From Diospyros lotus (Eukaryota; Streptophyta; Magnoliopsida; Ericales; Ebenaceae), in NCBI RefSeq assembly GCF_014633365.1, contig NC_068341.1:19884339-19948338 (forward strand): DNA of 64,000 nucleotides, in the 5' to 3' direction. The position numbers and the translations under genes are program-made. Below, piece after piece: positions 32,775-43,700 of the stretch. A model generated the notes under the pieces. It was not told the origin of the DNA. It did not search any database and saw only the letters and a list, made by a program, of their open reading frames with translations. The stretch's first letter is position 1; each line of letters begins with the position of its first letter.

Positions 32775-35475
32775 AACAAGTAAATCTAGGTTGTATGCCA
32801 TGGCTTTGAAGGTAGGGCAAAAAGGCCTTGAATTCCCCCCATTATCAGTTTGTAATGCCCTAAGTTTGGTCTAGTCCTGCAGCTCAACAACTTTGTGGAA
32901 AATGGTAAAGACAGATAGAGCATCAGACAGTGATCTAAAAGGCGGCTAGTGCCGAGGCGTTAGGCGACCCCTGGCCGCCGCGAATACAGGCAAATTGGCA
33001 CCCTAGGCGCTGGGCCCAATCGACGCCTAGCAGCTTGGGTCGCCTAATTTTCGAAGACTTACAAACTTACACTAGCCTCAATTTCTCTCTTGGCCCCAAT
33101 TTTTGTGTTTGGATTTGTGTTCGATATTCTCCCTTGGCCTCAATTTCTCTCTCTCGTCACCGGCCAATCATCTCTTTAATTTCTATAGCCGGCTAAGTGG
33201 GGGCAACGACAGTCCGATCGGCGTTGGTGGGGGGGCAGCGGTGCAATCGGCGGATGCGAGTTTGAGAGAGAGTGAGAGTGAGAAGGTTGAAAATGGGGGT
33301 GTCCAAGGGGGGGAGAGAGAGAATGCTATTAAGAAAAGAATGAAAAAAATAAAAAATAAAATAAAATTTTCAGTAAACCCTTAACTAAGCCATTCTCTAC
33401 AAGTAGCATACTCCTATGTGTTCTAAGTCATTCTTTACAGTTCTCTTAGGCATAATTTCCTAGGCCTTGCCTAGGCACTAGGCCCCAGACTGGCGCCCGA
33501 CTAGCATCTAGCACGTTTTACAACACTAACATCAGACTTAAGTTTTAGTGGATATAGCCAGATACCTAGTGTATGTATCCACAAAGATAATGTAACATCG
33601 ATGGCCTTCTATGGATAAAACAGGTGAAGGACCCCACAAATCAAAATACACCAATTCCAATGGTCTAGTAGATTTGATTTCACAATCAGCAAAAGGAAGC
33701 TGATGCAATTTGCCAAGTTTTCATGAATCACAAAAGGAAAAGATCAAATTGCGAAAAAGGAATATGAATTTTATTCAATACTAATCTCAATACGCTGGAA
33801 GATGGATGCCCTAATTCGGCATGCCATTGTTGACAAACATTATTACATTGGGCTACATTTGCACCATGAGACAACTTATGACAGAATGAGCTTTGTCTAT
33901 TACATTTATTCAAAGGAAAAACAGTATTACTAGACAACAAAGACTTGCTAGAGTGGGTTGGAGTGCTATACGCAGCATGACCAAATGCTGGAAGCAACCA
34001 ATATAGCCCATCTTTAAGGTGTCCCCGAAGTAGTACATGCCCGGAATCCTTGTCCTTAATCAAACAAAAAGTAGCATGAAATTCAGCAACATTATGATCA
34101 CGAGTAAGTTGTGATACACTAATCAAATTCTTCTTCATACTAGGTACATGAAGCGTATTAGACAATGACATAATAGAAGCAGGTTGTGTTTGAGTATATA
34201 ATTTGCCATAGACAACATTAGAAATAGGCAGAGTCTTACCATTTCCTATGGCCACTTTGTCTCCACCATTATAGGGAGCATGAAGGGAAAGATTGTTGAG
34301 GTTGGATGTAATGTGATATGTTGCTCCGGAGTTAACAAACCATGAAGAATCTGACAAAGAAGAAGGTTAAGATAGGTTATTTGGTTGCTAAGGAAAATGA
34401 CTATAGTTAGCACCTTGCACCAATCCTATCTTGTTCATGTAGATTCCATTACAATCACTAAGAGCAGCCATATATGCTTTAGAGTTTGTCTAAACACCAT
34501 TGTTAAACCGTCCAAATCCTTGATTACAAGTTCTCTGAAAATTCCTATCAAACTGATGATAGCATTTATTAGTAAAGTGCCCTAGTTTACCACACAATTG
34601 ATAGTATATTTTTCTATTGGAAGCTTTACCTCGGCCTCCTCTATTAACATAACTACCTCCTCATGACACATAACCACCTCTATTGTTAACAAAATCACCA
34701 TTTTGTGATGACTGTGAAGCCACATTTACAATCATTGAAGGAGACATAGTCGAGTCAAAATTATTTGAAAGTGACGACAAATTCTTGGATGTTAGTCTCT
34801 GTTCATGCATTAATAACAGATATTGCACATTCTCTAAGTCAATTTAATCCATTTGGTATGTAATCAGACTCACTATTGTCTCATAGTCATGATCAAGACC
34901 ATTTAAAATAGCAAGCAGCAATCCCTTATCATTTAGAGTCTCTCCGATAGCTGCTAGAGAATGACCTATCGTTTTAATCCTTAGAATGTAATCATTCACA
35001 AACAATAAATCTTCCTTTATAGATCATAGTTGTTGCTTTAATTGAAATGATTTAGCAATCATTTGACGGGAGTAAAGGCTTTCTAAAGAAATCCATACCT
35101 TGGCAGATGATTCACAGTGAATCACCTGCGCTAGAACCTCTTCATCAATAGTGGAGAACCAATCAGCAATTGGTCTGATCTGATCCAATTCAAGTACTCT
35201 GAATTGATTGAAGATCCAGTGGTAGCTTCACCGGTTGCTGGATCTGACAGGTACTTCGGTGGAGATGGTGATTTATTGAGAAAAGACACCAAATCAAAGG
35301 CACGGAGAGTCGTAAAAATCTGTGCTTTCCAAAAAATATAGTTGCTTGAATCAAGTTTTATTAGAATAAAGCTAAATGCCTTAGCCATCGTAGAAAAGTC
35401 TGGCTGCAAGACTAGAGGGAAAGAGGAGGTGCGAGGTGATGAGGAGGAAGGACTACGATTTGAATTGAATGCCAT
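32775..35475 (-). pseudogene. Copia H gag, protease, partial integrase
   Basis: The minus-strand ATG at 35475 opens gag (MAFNSNRSPS). FDLVSFLNKSPSPPKYL aligns with E. A zinc knuckle of CGKxGHFTNKC type lies near 34560-34600. Protease reads WFVNSGATYHIT near 34350, where the catalytic Asp is Asn. Integrase begins WHAELGHPS near 33795 and continues on both sides of the hAT insertion: LWGPS-region coding near 33620 resumes as the DNGG-type motif near 32850. Multiple stops and frameshifts make it inactive. Confidence 0.85.
32928..33528. mobile_element. hAT-type non-autonomous element in copia H
   Basis: A 601-bp insertion with ends CAGTGATCTAAAA and, reverse-complemented, TAGTGTTGTAAAA. Flanking 8-bp repeats are GCATCAGA (32920-32927) and ACATCAGA (33529-33536), 7 of 8. 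TIRs of CAGTGTTNTAAAA type and 8-bp duplications fit hAT. The interior is GC-richer, with repeated AGGCG / CCTAGGC motifs near both ends, and has no transposase. Host integrase coding is continuous once it is removed. Confidence 0.85.
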
Positions 35476-35503
35476 TGAGATAAGAGCTACAACTCTAATA
35501 CCA

Positions 35504-35755
35504 TGTAACAAAACCCTAGGGCACAAACAGAGAACATGAGAGGAAGAAGAAGAAATATCTCTTAGGAATTTTACTAAATCAGAGAACAAAGTATGAATTA
35601 CACAAAATCAAAAGAAGAGACGTCGCTATTTATATAGCAGCTATCTTATAGAAGGCACCTTATAACTGCCTAACTATAATAAAACAACAGTAACAACAAC
35701 ACAACATAGCAACATAACATTAAAGATACAATAAGAAGCCTGCTATGCTTTCACA
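35504..35755 (-). repeat. 5' LTR of copia H
   Basis: 252 bp; on the minus strand TGTGAAAGCATAGC...GTTTTGTTACA. Related to the solo LTR at 26443-26681. Confidence 0.85.
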
Positions 35756-35760
35756 GTGTG

Positions 35761-35997
35761 TGACAATTAGGTTGCACTCCATATCACCTCAAATTTAGTA
35801 TTTCATGAAAGGACCAATCATATTGAGATTTACTGTCACTTTATCAGAGAAAAACTAGTTAAAGGTGTTATTGTCATTGAGTTTGTCAACTCCAATGATT
35901 AACTAACAGATGCCTTTACAAAGTCATTCATGGGTTCTCGAATAAACTACATTTGTAACAAGCTTGGCACATATGATATATATGCTCTCCAGCTTGA
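35761..35997 (+). pseudogene. Copia J RNase H C-terminus
   Basis: Readable motifs are HERTNHIEI (normally ERTKHIEID), CHFIREKLVKG, EFVNSND, DAFTKSFMGSRI and ICNKLGTYDIYA. They resemble the end of copia B. There is a stop in the DQLAD-type motif and a 1-nt shift before the final codons. Confidence 0.85.
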
Positions 35998-36004
35998 GGG
36001 AAAG

Positions 36005-36221
36005 TGTGAGATTTATGAGATGTCATAATCTTCCATGTATAGAATCTGTATATAATCAGTTGGTGATTAGATGAGAATTAGGGCAATTAGCTAGGTTGCA
36101 ATTATCCTCAAGATCTGTAATTATCCCATGATTAGTTCCATCATTGATTATAATTAGCCCATAAATAATAGAAGTGAGAGGCTAATCTCTCAAGTTTTCT
36201 CTTCCAATCACTCTCACAACA
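36005..36221 (+). repeat. 3' LTR of copia J
   Basis: TGTGAGATTTATGAG...CACAACA, about 217 bp. The end is approximate because no second copy or target duplication is available. Confidence 0.65.
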
Positions 36222-36572
36222 ATAATGTGAAGCAAATCAAAAGAGAGACATTGAACTTTGGGAGACAGTTATTCACAACAATGAAGAAAACTAAGAAGAG
36301 GGGAAAGAGGAAAATTATGATAAAGATGGCACTAATGATTAAGGTGGAGAGAGAGAGAGAGCTATAGATGGGGGGAGAACAAGAGAGGGAAAGAGAGATA
36401 GAGAGGGAGTGAGGGAGAGACAAGAGTGGTATCATGGCGGTCAGGTGACAAAGGAGAGTGATAGAGAACCAACATAGGGTAGGCAGTAGCCATGGTGGTG
36501 AGGGCAAGGAGAAAGAGAAGGGGGAGAGGTCGTAGAAAGGTTACTAGTCATTGGGACAACAATTGGTTGTAT
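36222..36572. other. Purine-rich non-coding stretch
   Basis: GA-rich DNA with (GA)n runs near 36345-36420. A minus-strand open frame across it is Ser/Leu/Ile-rich low complexity, so I do not call a gene. Confidence 0.5.
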
Positions 36573-37004
36573 CAATGTTTTCAAAATCAAATCAGACATC
36601 AAACCAGCAATGAGAGTGGTTCATAGTTCAATGATTGGACTAAGGTTGAACTGAGGTTGGGTTGGTTGGACCGGCTAGTTTGGTTCGTACATCAACCAAC
36701 ACAAATAAAAAATTCATAATTCAAACTCTATATATAGTCCATACATCAACCAATAACATCTAAATTAGAATTCATCCTCAAGAAAGTCATCATCCGGTCC
36801 TTCCAAATTACCTAGAATGTCAACATTTGCAAAGTTTTAATCTGGATCAATTGAACTGCACCAGTTTGGATAGTCAATAGTTCAACTGCCAATTCAATGC
36901 CAAGTTGGCCGGCTTTTGAAAATTAATTTTTCAGTCAAACCAAGTCATTCTTCCCTCCAACTCATAGTCAGATCGATAGGTTCGGTCAAACTTTAAAAAC
37001 ATTG
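36573..37004. mobile_element. hAT-type MITE
   Basis: Ends CAATGTTTTCAAAAT and, reverse-complemented, CAATGTTTTTAAAGT. Flanking 8-bp repeats are GGTTGTAT (36565-36572) and TGTTGTAT (37005-37012), 7 of 8. At 432 bp with no coding capacity, it is a non-autonomous hAT derivative. The interior carries several GGTTSRAC-like motifs (GGTTGGACCGG, GGTTCGGTC). Confidence 0.82.
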
Positions 37005-37540
37005 TGTTGTATATATTTGCATCTTTCAATATTCAATTTGTGAAATTTTAATTTTTAATTATATTTGTACAGTTTATATATATGCAATATTTTTATATAA
37101 ATATATGTTTTGTGTATATAACTATATATAAGTTTTTAGTTATATTTTTGGGAAAAATGCATATGGTAGCCTTGAGGTTTAGAGTAATTGCAAATAATAC
37201 CCCTAATGTTTGAGAAAATATGTCTATTCTCAACCTTTAACACCATGTTGCAACATTCGTCTACTATTACTTGACCTCAATTAAATATTTAAAAATACTA
37301 AAACACCCTTAAATTTTAACAAGACACTTTCTCTTGCTCTCTCATCTCTTTCTCTACCCTATCTCTCTCCCATTCTCGGTTGCCAATTACCCAAACCCAC
37401 TCTTCCCTCTCTTCATGTCAATAGTTATGGCATCTCCATCTCTATCTTTTAACAATGGCTACTAGGAGTGATCGTAGTACTCTATTCCCTCTTTTCAATG
37501 GCAACATAGGGTGCTAGTTTGTGCTCATGACAGTGGCAAA

Positions 37541-38177
37541 TAAGGGTTGGCAATGGTCGATTTAAGCGATTTGAAATGTGTTTTTCAAACCAAACCACTA
37601 GTGATTGTTTGGTTATCTTTCAAACCATGACCAAACCACTATGTGCTTCAAACTAGCCAATCCATAGATTGTTTGTGTAGTTTGGATAGTTTGAGCAGCT
37701 TGAAAAAACATAATGGTAATTAATGTGCGTGTATGCCATAAATAAACATAAAGATGTAAGAAGATTAATTTTCAATGTAAATAAAGAAATGAAAACTATT
37801 AAAAATTATTCAATCATTTATAACAAGTATGCTAATATACAAAGATACTTCAATTCTTAAAAATATTGAAATTTATCAATAATAGTTAGAATTTGTAAAT
37901 AATCTTGTACATCTTTAATCTTATATTGTGATTTTGTTACTTTATTTAAGAATAAATTAAAATTCATAGCTTTAGGACTAAATAGAAAATCTAAAACATA
38001 AAAACTTTGTTTTATTAGGGTGGTTGATCAGTTTCTTGGTTTTCCAAAGCATAAAACCAAAACCAGACCGCTTTGGGCAGTTTTTTAATTTTTTAAAGCC
38101 ATAACTGACTACTAGTTTTATGAAATCACAGTTTAGCTTTGTTGGTTTGACCAGTTTGGTTTTTCTTGCTCACCCTA
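37541..38177. mobile_element. hAT-type MITE nested in the Mutator-like element
   Basis: Ends TAAGGGTTGGCAA and, reverse-complemented, TAGGGTGAGCAA. Flanking 8-bp repeats are GTGGCAAA (37533-37540) and AAGGCAAA (38178-38185), 6 of 8. Subterminal AAACCA/TGGTTT motifs occur at both ends. There is no coding sequence. Confidence 0.65.
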
Positions 38178-38437
38178 AAGGCAAAGTTTGTCTTCTTTGA
38201 TGTGTGACTCTTTGCTTTAGCTTCATTCTAGTGAAGTTGGGTCTTCAACAATGTCGCTTAGTGACTACTTTAATGTCGGGCCTTTCTTTCTTTTCCTTCA
38301 ATTGTGGTTGAATGAACTCCTTGAGGTGAGTCATCTTCTTTGATGGCATTGATGAACCCTTGAGCCACGTGATCGAGCAACTTGCTCTATAATCTCAATC
38401 ATTTGCTTGCTCTCTTACATGGATTGCTTGAAAATCT

Positions 38438-38562
38438 CATCTTCTTTGACAGCAATAATCAAGTAGCCACAGCTTGCGCTCTCCCCCCCCCCCCCCCATC
38501 TTCTTTGACAGCAATAATCAAGTAGCCACAGCTCGCGCTCTCTCCCTTTCCCCCCCCCCCCA
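38438..38562. repeat. 59-bp tandem duplication ending in poly-C tracts
   Basis: CATCTTCTTTGACAGC begins both units (38438 and 38497). Each unit runs through TCAAGTAGCCACAGC and ends in a C homopolymer (about 15 and 12 C). The second unit carries an extra TCCCTTT before its C-run. Confidence 0.85.
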
Positions 38563-38936
38563 ACAAATCTAAGGCCTTATCATAGAACCCAAAGGTTAGC
38601 GGATTATTAGGGTTTGGTCTACTGGGTTTACCCTAGGAGAAAAGGGAGTGAGAAGAGAGAAACAGGGGTATTTTGTTCCAATTTTGAATGACAAAGGTTC
38701 TAAAATATAAGGGTTAGTATCTATAATTAAGGCAAATGTTAGGGGTGGTTAGTGCAATTTACTCTATATTTTTTAATTCCAAATATATTTGTGTACTTTT
38801 TTTGGATTACATATTTTTTATAATTGAAAAATATACTTTTATAATCAAAATATTTGAGAATGAGAGAGAGAGAGAGAGAGAGAACATTTTTCTGTGCCAT
38901 GTCATCATTTTAACGGGGTAAACTACTGATGAATTA

Positions 38937-39169
38937 TCTTAGAAATAATCAAAGACCATATGTCTTGATTGATACAAACAAACAAGAACATCATCCTCTT
39001 TTAAGGAGAGGATTATAAACAAAAAAGGAAGGAAATAAACTAAATATTGACAGCATCCTAATTTACATCCTTAACTTACTATATTTACATAATATTTACA
39101 TGAAACATAAATCCTAGAATATTCTAGGATCAAGGCTAAATCTTCCTTAATTTGAGCATATTTCTAGCA
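38937..39169 (-). repeat. 3' LTR of copia K
   Basis: 233 bp; on the minus strand TGCTAGAAATATG...TTTCTAAGA. The 3' terminus is GA rather than CA. The PPT (TGAAGGGGGAC on the minus strand) lies just right of it at 39170-39180. Confidence 0.9.
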
Positions 39170-39177
39170 GTCCCCCT

Positions 39178-40488
39178 TCAAACTGGCTTGTAGATGTCTT
39201 CCATAGCTAGTTTGCCAATAAGTTTATCAAATTGCTTCTTGTGAAGACCCTTAGTTAGAACATCAATAATTTGTTCAGTTGTTGGAAGATATGGCATGCA
39301 TATTATTCCAGCATCGAGCTTCTCCTTGATGAAATGTCTGTCCACTTCTATATGTTTTGTACGATCATGTAGCACTGAATTATGAGCAATAGAGATGGCA
39401 GCCTTGTTGTCACAATAGACTTTTTATCGGTTTTGACTGAGGAAACTTCAGTTCTTCAAATATCCTTTCGATCCACATTCCCTCACAAATTCCATGAGCA
39501 ATAGCTCTGAACTCTGCTTCTGCACTACTTCTAGCCACCACATTTTGTTTTTTGCTTCACTAGGTGACTATGTTTCCCCCAACAAAAGAATAGTAGCTTG
39601 AAGTAGATCTCTTATCATTAACACTTCCTGCCCAATCTGCATCAGTGTAGATCTCAACTTGCAGGTGGCCATGTTTCTTGAACAATAAGCCTCTTCCAGG
39701 AGTCCCTTTCAGATATTTTAGGATTCTGTAGACTACTACAAAATGCTCTGACCCTGGTGAGTGCATGAATTGACTCATCATACTCATTGCAAAAGCATTG
39801 TCAGGTCACGTGTGAGACAAGTAGATTAATCTGTCTACAAGTCTTTGGTATTGTTCCCTGTCATTTACTTCTTCAGCTTTGGCAGCATATAGTTTCACAT
39901 TATGCTCAATGAGAGTTTCTAACACCCTGCAACCAAGTAAACTTGTTTCTCCAAGAAGGTCAAGAACATATTTTCTCTGATTAACAAAGATGCCTTCTTT
40001 GGATCTTGCAAACTCCATTCCATGGAATTATTTTAGGATCCCCAGGTCCTTGATTTGGAACTCCTTTGCAAGTTTCTGCTTGAGGACTGCAACTATATCT
40101 CATCATTACCAGTTAAAATAATGTCATCAACATAAACAATCAAAATTGCAACTTTACCATTTTTTGAGTGTTTATAAAATATAGTGTGATCTGCCTGACT
40201 TTGAAGGAAGCCATAACTGGTAACTGCGTTTCCAAAGCGTTCGAACCATGCTCTTGGGGACTATTTAAGACCATATAGGGATTTCTTCAATCTACATACT
40301 TTGTCACTCCTAAGTTTATTTTCGAATCCCGGTGGCAAACTCATGAAGACCTCATCTTCAAGATCACTATTAAGAAATGCATTTTTGACATCAAGTTGGT
40401 GTAGAGGCCAATCTGAATTTACTGCAAGAGACAACAGGACTCTGATAGAATTTATTTTTGCAACAAGAGAAAAGGTCTCCTAATAATC
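39178..40488 (-). pseudogene. Copia K RNase H and C-terminal RT
   Basis: The minus-strand pieces show FARSKEGIFVNQRKYVLDLL (about 40015-39960), YQRLVDRLIYLSHT (about 39850), YTDADWAGSVNDKRSTSSYYS (about 39660-39600), and the terminus DRTKHIEVDRHFIKEKL...AMEDIYKPV, stop near 39178. The catalytic YVDD region is recognisable around 40130. Stops and frameshifts are numerous. The upstream part continues at 45353 beyond L. Confidence 0.88.
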
Positions 40489-40719
40489 TGTAGACGATGA
40501 GAAAATTAAATCAGACTTATATTCAATTAGTCTACTCTTCCTTTACATACTTGGTCCCTATTTATCATGTACATAGATAACAAAAATGGAAACATAAGAT
40601 TTAACCCAAGAAATCAGCCCCAAATAATCAGCCTAAACCTTCCAAATATTGTGATCTCAATCTTAATCTCTCACCACAATCTCCTCCAAATCCTCTTCAA
40701 ATCATTATGGATTTCAACA
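40489..40719 (-). repeat. 3' LTR of copia L
   Basis: 231 bp; on the minus strand TGTTGAAATCC...CATCGTCTACA. The polypurine tract (minus strand AACTTGAGGGGGAG, 40720-40733) adjoins it. Confidence 0.95.
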
Positions 40720-40726
40720 CTCCCCC

Positions 40727-43700
40727 TCAAGTTGGATCATAGATGTTGATCATGTCCAACTTGCAGATAAACTCTTCAAAGCTAGATCTTTGTAACCCCT
40801 TAGTGAATATATCTGCCAATTGTTCTCTAGTAGGAATATAGGTCATGCAGATTGTTGCTTTCTCAATTTTCTCCTTTATGAAATATCTGTCAACCTCTAT
40901 ATGTTTAGTCCTGTCGTGTTGGACTGGATTATGGGAAATACTAATAGCAGCTTTCTTGTCGCAGTAGAGTTTGATGGGAACCTCTACTGTGATATGTAGT
41001 TCCTCCAAAAGCTTTTGTAACCATAGCCCTTCACACATCCCTTGAGCAACAACTCTGAATTCAGCTTCAGCACTACTTCTGGCTACCACATTCTGCTTTT
41101 TACTTCTCCATGTTACTAGATTTCCCCAAACATAAGTACAATAGCCGGTAGTAGATCTTCTGTCTTCTGCTGGGCCTGCCCAATCTGCATCTGTATAGAT
41201 CTCTATCTTCTTACTGTCTCATTTCTTAAAGAATAGACCCCGCCCTGGTGAGCCTTTCAGATATCTGAGAATCTTATACACTGCTTCTAGGTGACTTTCC
41301 TTTGGTGAATGCATATGCTGACTGACAACACTTACGGCGAAAGCAATGTCGGGTCTAGTGTGGGATAGGTAGATCAATCTACCTACTAGCCTCTGATATC
41401 TTTCTCTATCCACAGGCTTTCCACCGTCTTCCATTCTTTTTCCTACCTCAATTGGGGTATTGCTTGGCTTGCAACCAAGCATACCAGTCTTAGTCAAAAG
41501 GTCAAGAACGTACTTTCTCTGAGAGACACTAATACCCTTCTTTGATCTGGCAACTTCCATTCCCAGAAAATATTGCATTTGACCTAGGTTTTTTACTTCA
41601 AACTCTGTGGCTAAGACCTTCTTCAACCTCTCCTATGTTATTTCTAGTAAGTATGATGTCATCCACATACACAATCAGAATGGTCCTCCTACCATCATTG
41701 GATAGTTTGAAGAACATAGTATGATCTGACTGCCCCTATTGATATCCTTGATTCTTAATTACCTTCGCAAATCTATCAAACCACGCTCTTAGTGATTGCT
41801 TGAGCCCATATAGAGATTTCTTCAATCTACATACTCTGGTTTCTTTTCCCTCGTAAAATCCTAGTGGTAATGTCATGAATACTTCTTCCTCTAGCTCACC
41901 ATTCAGAAAGGCATTCTTGATGTCAAACTGATGGAGTGGCCAGTCTAGGTTTGCTGCCAAGGACAAGAGAATTCGTATAGTATTCAGTTTGGCTACGGGT
42001 GCAAATGTCTCAGTGTAGTCAATACCATATGTTTGGGTGAACCCCTTTGCAAGTAGGTGGGCTTTGTACCGCTCTACTATGTCATCCGCCTTGTACTTCA
42101 CCGTGAACACCCACTTGCAGCCCACTGGTTTCTTCCCCCTTGGCAACGTCATCACCTCCCAAGTTCCATTTTTTTCTAATGCCCTTATTTCTTCCATCAC
42201 TGCTTCTCTCCATTTTGGAATCTCCAAGGCTTCTTGAATATTCTTAGGAATCTGGGTTCTGTCAAGGTTAGACGTAAAAGCATGACGCTTAGCAGAAAGG
42301 GCATTGTAAGATACAAATTTGCAGATAGGATGGAGGGTACATGAACGAGGTTGTTTTCTAAGAGCAATGGGTAAGTCATCAAGATTTTTTACCTGGTCGG
42401 GATTGGGTTTTGGCTCATGAGTATTTGGAGCTATCACCGGTTTAAACTCTTTTGATGCTTCAGATGCGAGAGTCTCAACGGGCTTTGATTTAGGTCTCCT
42501 TGAGTAGACAAGTGGCTCCTTGTCTATTTGTTCTTCCACATCTCCCCCTGAGTTCAAGATTCCTTATGCGTTGGACAAAGAAGGAGATGGAGATGGTATA
42601 TCATAGGGAGCAGACTCAAAGATCGGTGTCTAAGGGACGAGCTTCACTCAAGGACTCCCCCTGAAGCGAGTAGTAGGGAGTATGCTCAAAAAATGTGACA
42701 TCTAGACTAACATATAATTTATGTGAAAGAGGGTCATAACACTTGTAACCCTTCTGACTTGGAGAGTAACCAAGGAAGACACATTTGAGGGCTCTTGGAT
42801 CCAACTTGGTACGTTGGGAGGCGTGAATGTGGACAAACATGGTGGACCCAAAAACATGAAGCGGGAGAGATGAACTGAGCCAAGAATTAGGGAAGATCTC
42901 CTGAAATTTTTGGAGAGGGGTTGCAAATGAGAGAATTCGACTAGGCATTCGGTTGATGAGGAATGCAGCAGTCAGAATGGCATCACCCCAAAAATTATTT
43001 TTCATGTGAGGTGAATAAGAGGGCACGAGCTACTCAAGAATATGCCAGTTTTTCCGTTCAGCAACCCCATTTTGTTGGGGGGTGTGAACACAAGAACTCT
43101 GGTGAACAATACCTTTGGCGTGAAGATAGGGGCCCAAAGAATGATTGAAGTACTCAGTGCCATTATCAGTACGAAGAATTTGAATTTTTGTGTGAAATTG
43201 GGTGTAAATCATAGTGTAGAAGTTCATGAAGACAGAACTAACCTCAAATTTATCATGTAGTAAATACACCCAACAAAGACGAGAATGGTCATCAATAAAG
43301 GTAATAAACCATTTTGTGTGGGTCCTATTGGGGACACGTGAAGGCCCCCAAAGGTCACTGTGAATCAAAGTAAAAGGCAGAGGTGGTTTATAAGGACTAG
43401 AGGGAAAAGTAGTGTGAGGATGTTTTGCAAGTTCACAGACTTCACATTGTAAATCTAAAAGATTTTTATTCGAACAAAGTGAAGGAAACAAACGTTTTAG
43501 ATATTGAAAACTTGGATGACCCATTCGTTTATGCCATAACAATAGGTCACTATCCCTAGAACTAGATGCAGAATTACAAAAAGAAGGATGACACTGTTTA
43601 CTCATGTGAGCGTCATCAAAGTAGTAGAGTCCCTTGCATTCCTTAGCACTGCCAATCGTCTTCCCCGATGATAGCTCCTGAAAGACACAATGGGAAGACA

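Larger units (their letters stand above)
32770..35755 (-). mobile_element. Copia retrotransposon H, 5' half
   Basis: A minus-strand element with 5' LTR at 35504-35755, a primer-binding-site variant TGGTATTAGAG next to it, gag, protease and the start of integrase. It hosts a hAT-type insertion (32928-33528) and element I at its left edge. Right target copy is GTGTG (35756-35760). The 3' half is missing, removed with the left part of element I. Confidence 0.88.
35761..36221 (+). mobile_element. Copia J, 3' terminal fragment
   Basis: The plus-strand end of RNase H followed by a polypurine-like AGGGAAAG and a 3' LTR. Copia H is inserted into its RNase H coding. The 5' portion is absent from the left side of H, consistent with loss at the 29529/29530 junction. 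Confidence 0.8.
37150..38764. mobile_element. Mutator-like non-autonomous element with perfect 9-bp TSD
   Basis: Flanked by identical TATATTTTT at 37141-37149 and 38765-38773. Ends are GGGAAAAATGCATATGG and, reverse-complemented, GAGTAAATTGCACTAACC; inverted similarity continues inward past ATACCCCTAATGTTTGAG for about 100 bp. There is no transposase coding. A second transposon (37541-38177) and a 59-bp tandem duplication lie within it. The 9-bp duplication and TIR layout fit the Mutator superfamily. Confidence 0.85.

Noticed and set aside
25908..36221. Possibility that copia E (5' end) and copia J (3' end) are two ends of one element
   Set aside because: Their LTRs are unrelated (TGTTGAAGATAATG versus TGTGAGATTTATG), and J's RNase H resembles B rather than the E/H families.
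36214..36507. 97-aa minus-strand ORF rich in Ser, Leu and Ile
   Set aside because: Product of GA-rich repeat; no conserved sequence.
38480..38565. Direct repeats considered as a CRISPR-like array
   Set aside because: Only two contiguous units with no spacers, in plant DNA; a simple tandem duplication.
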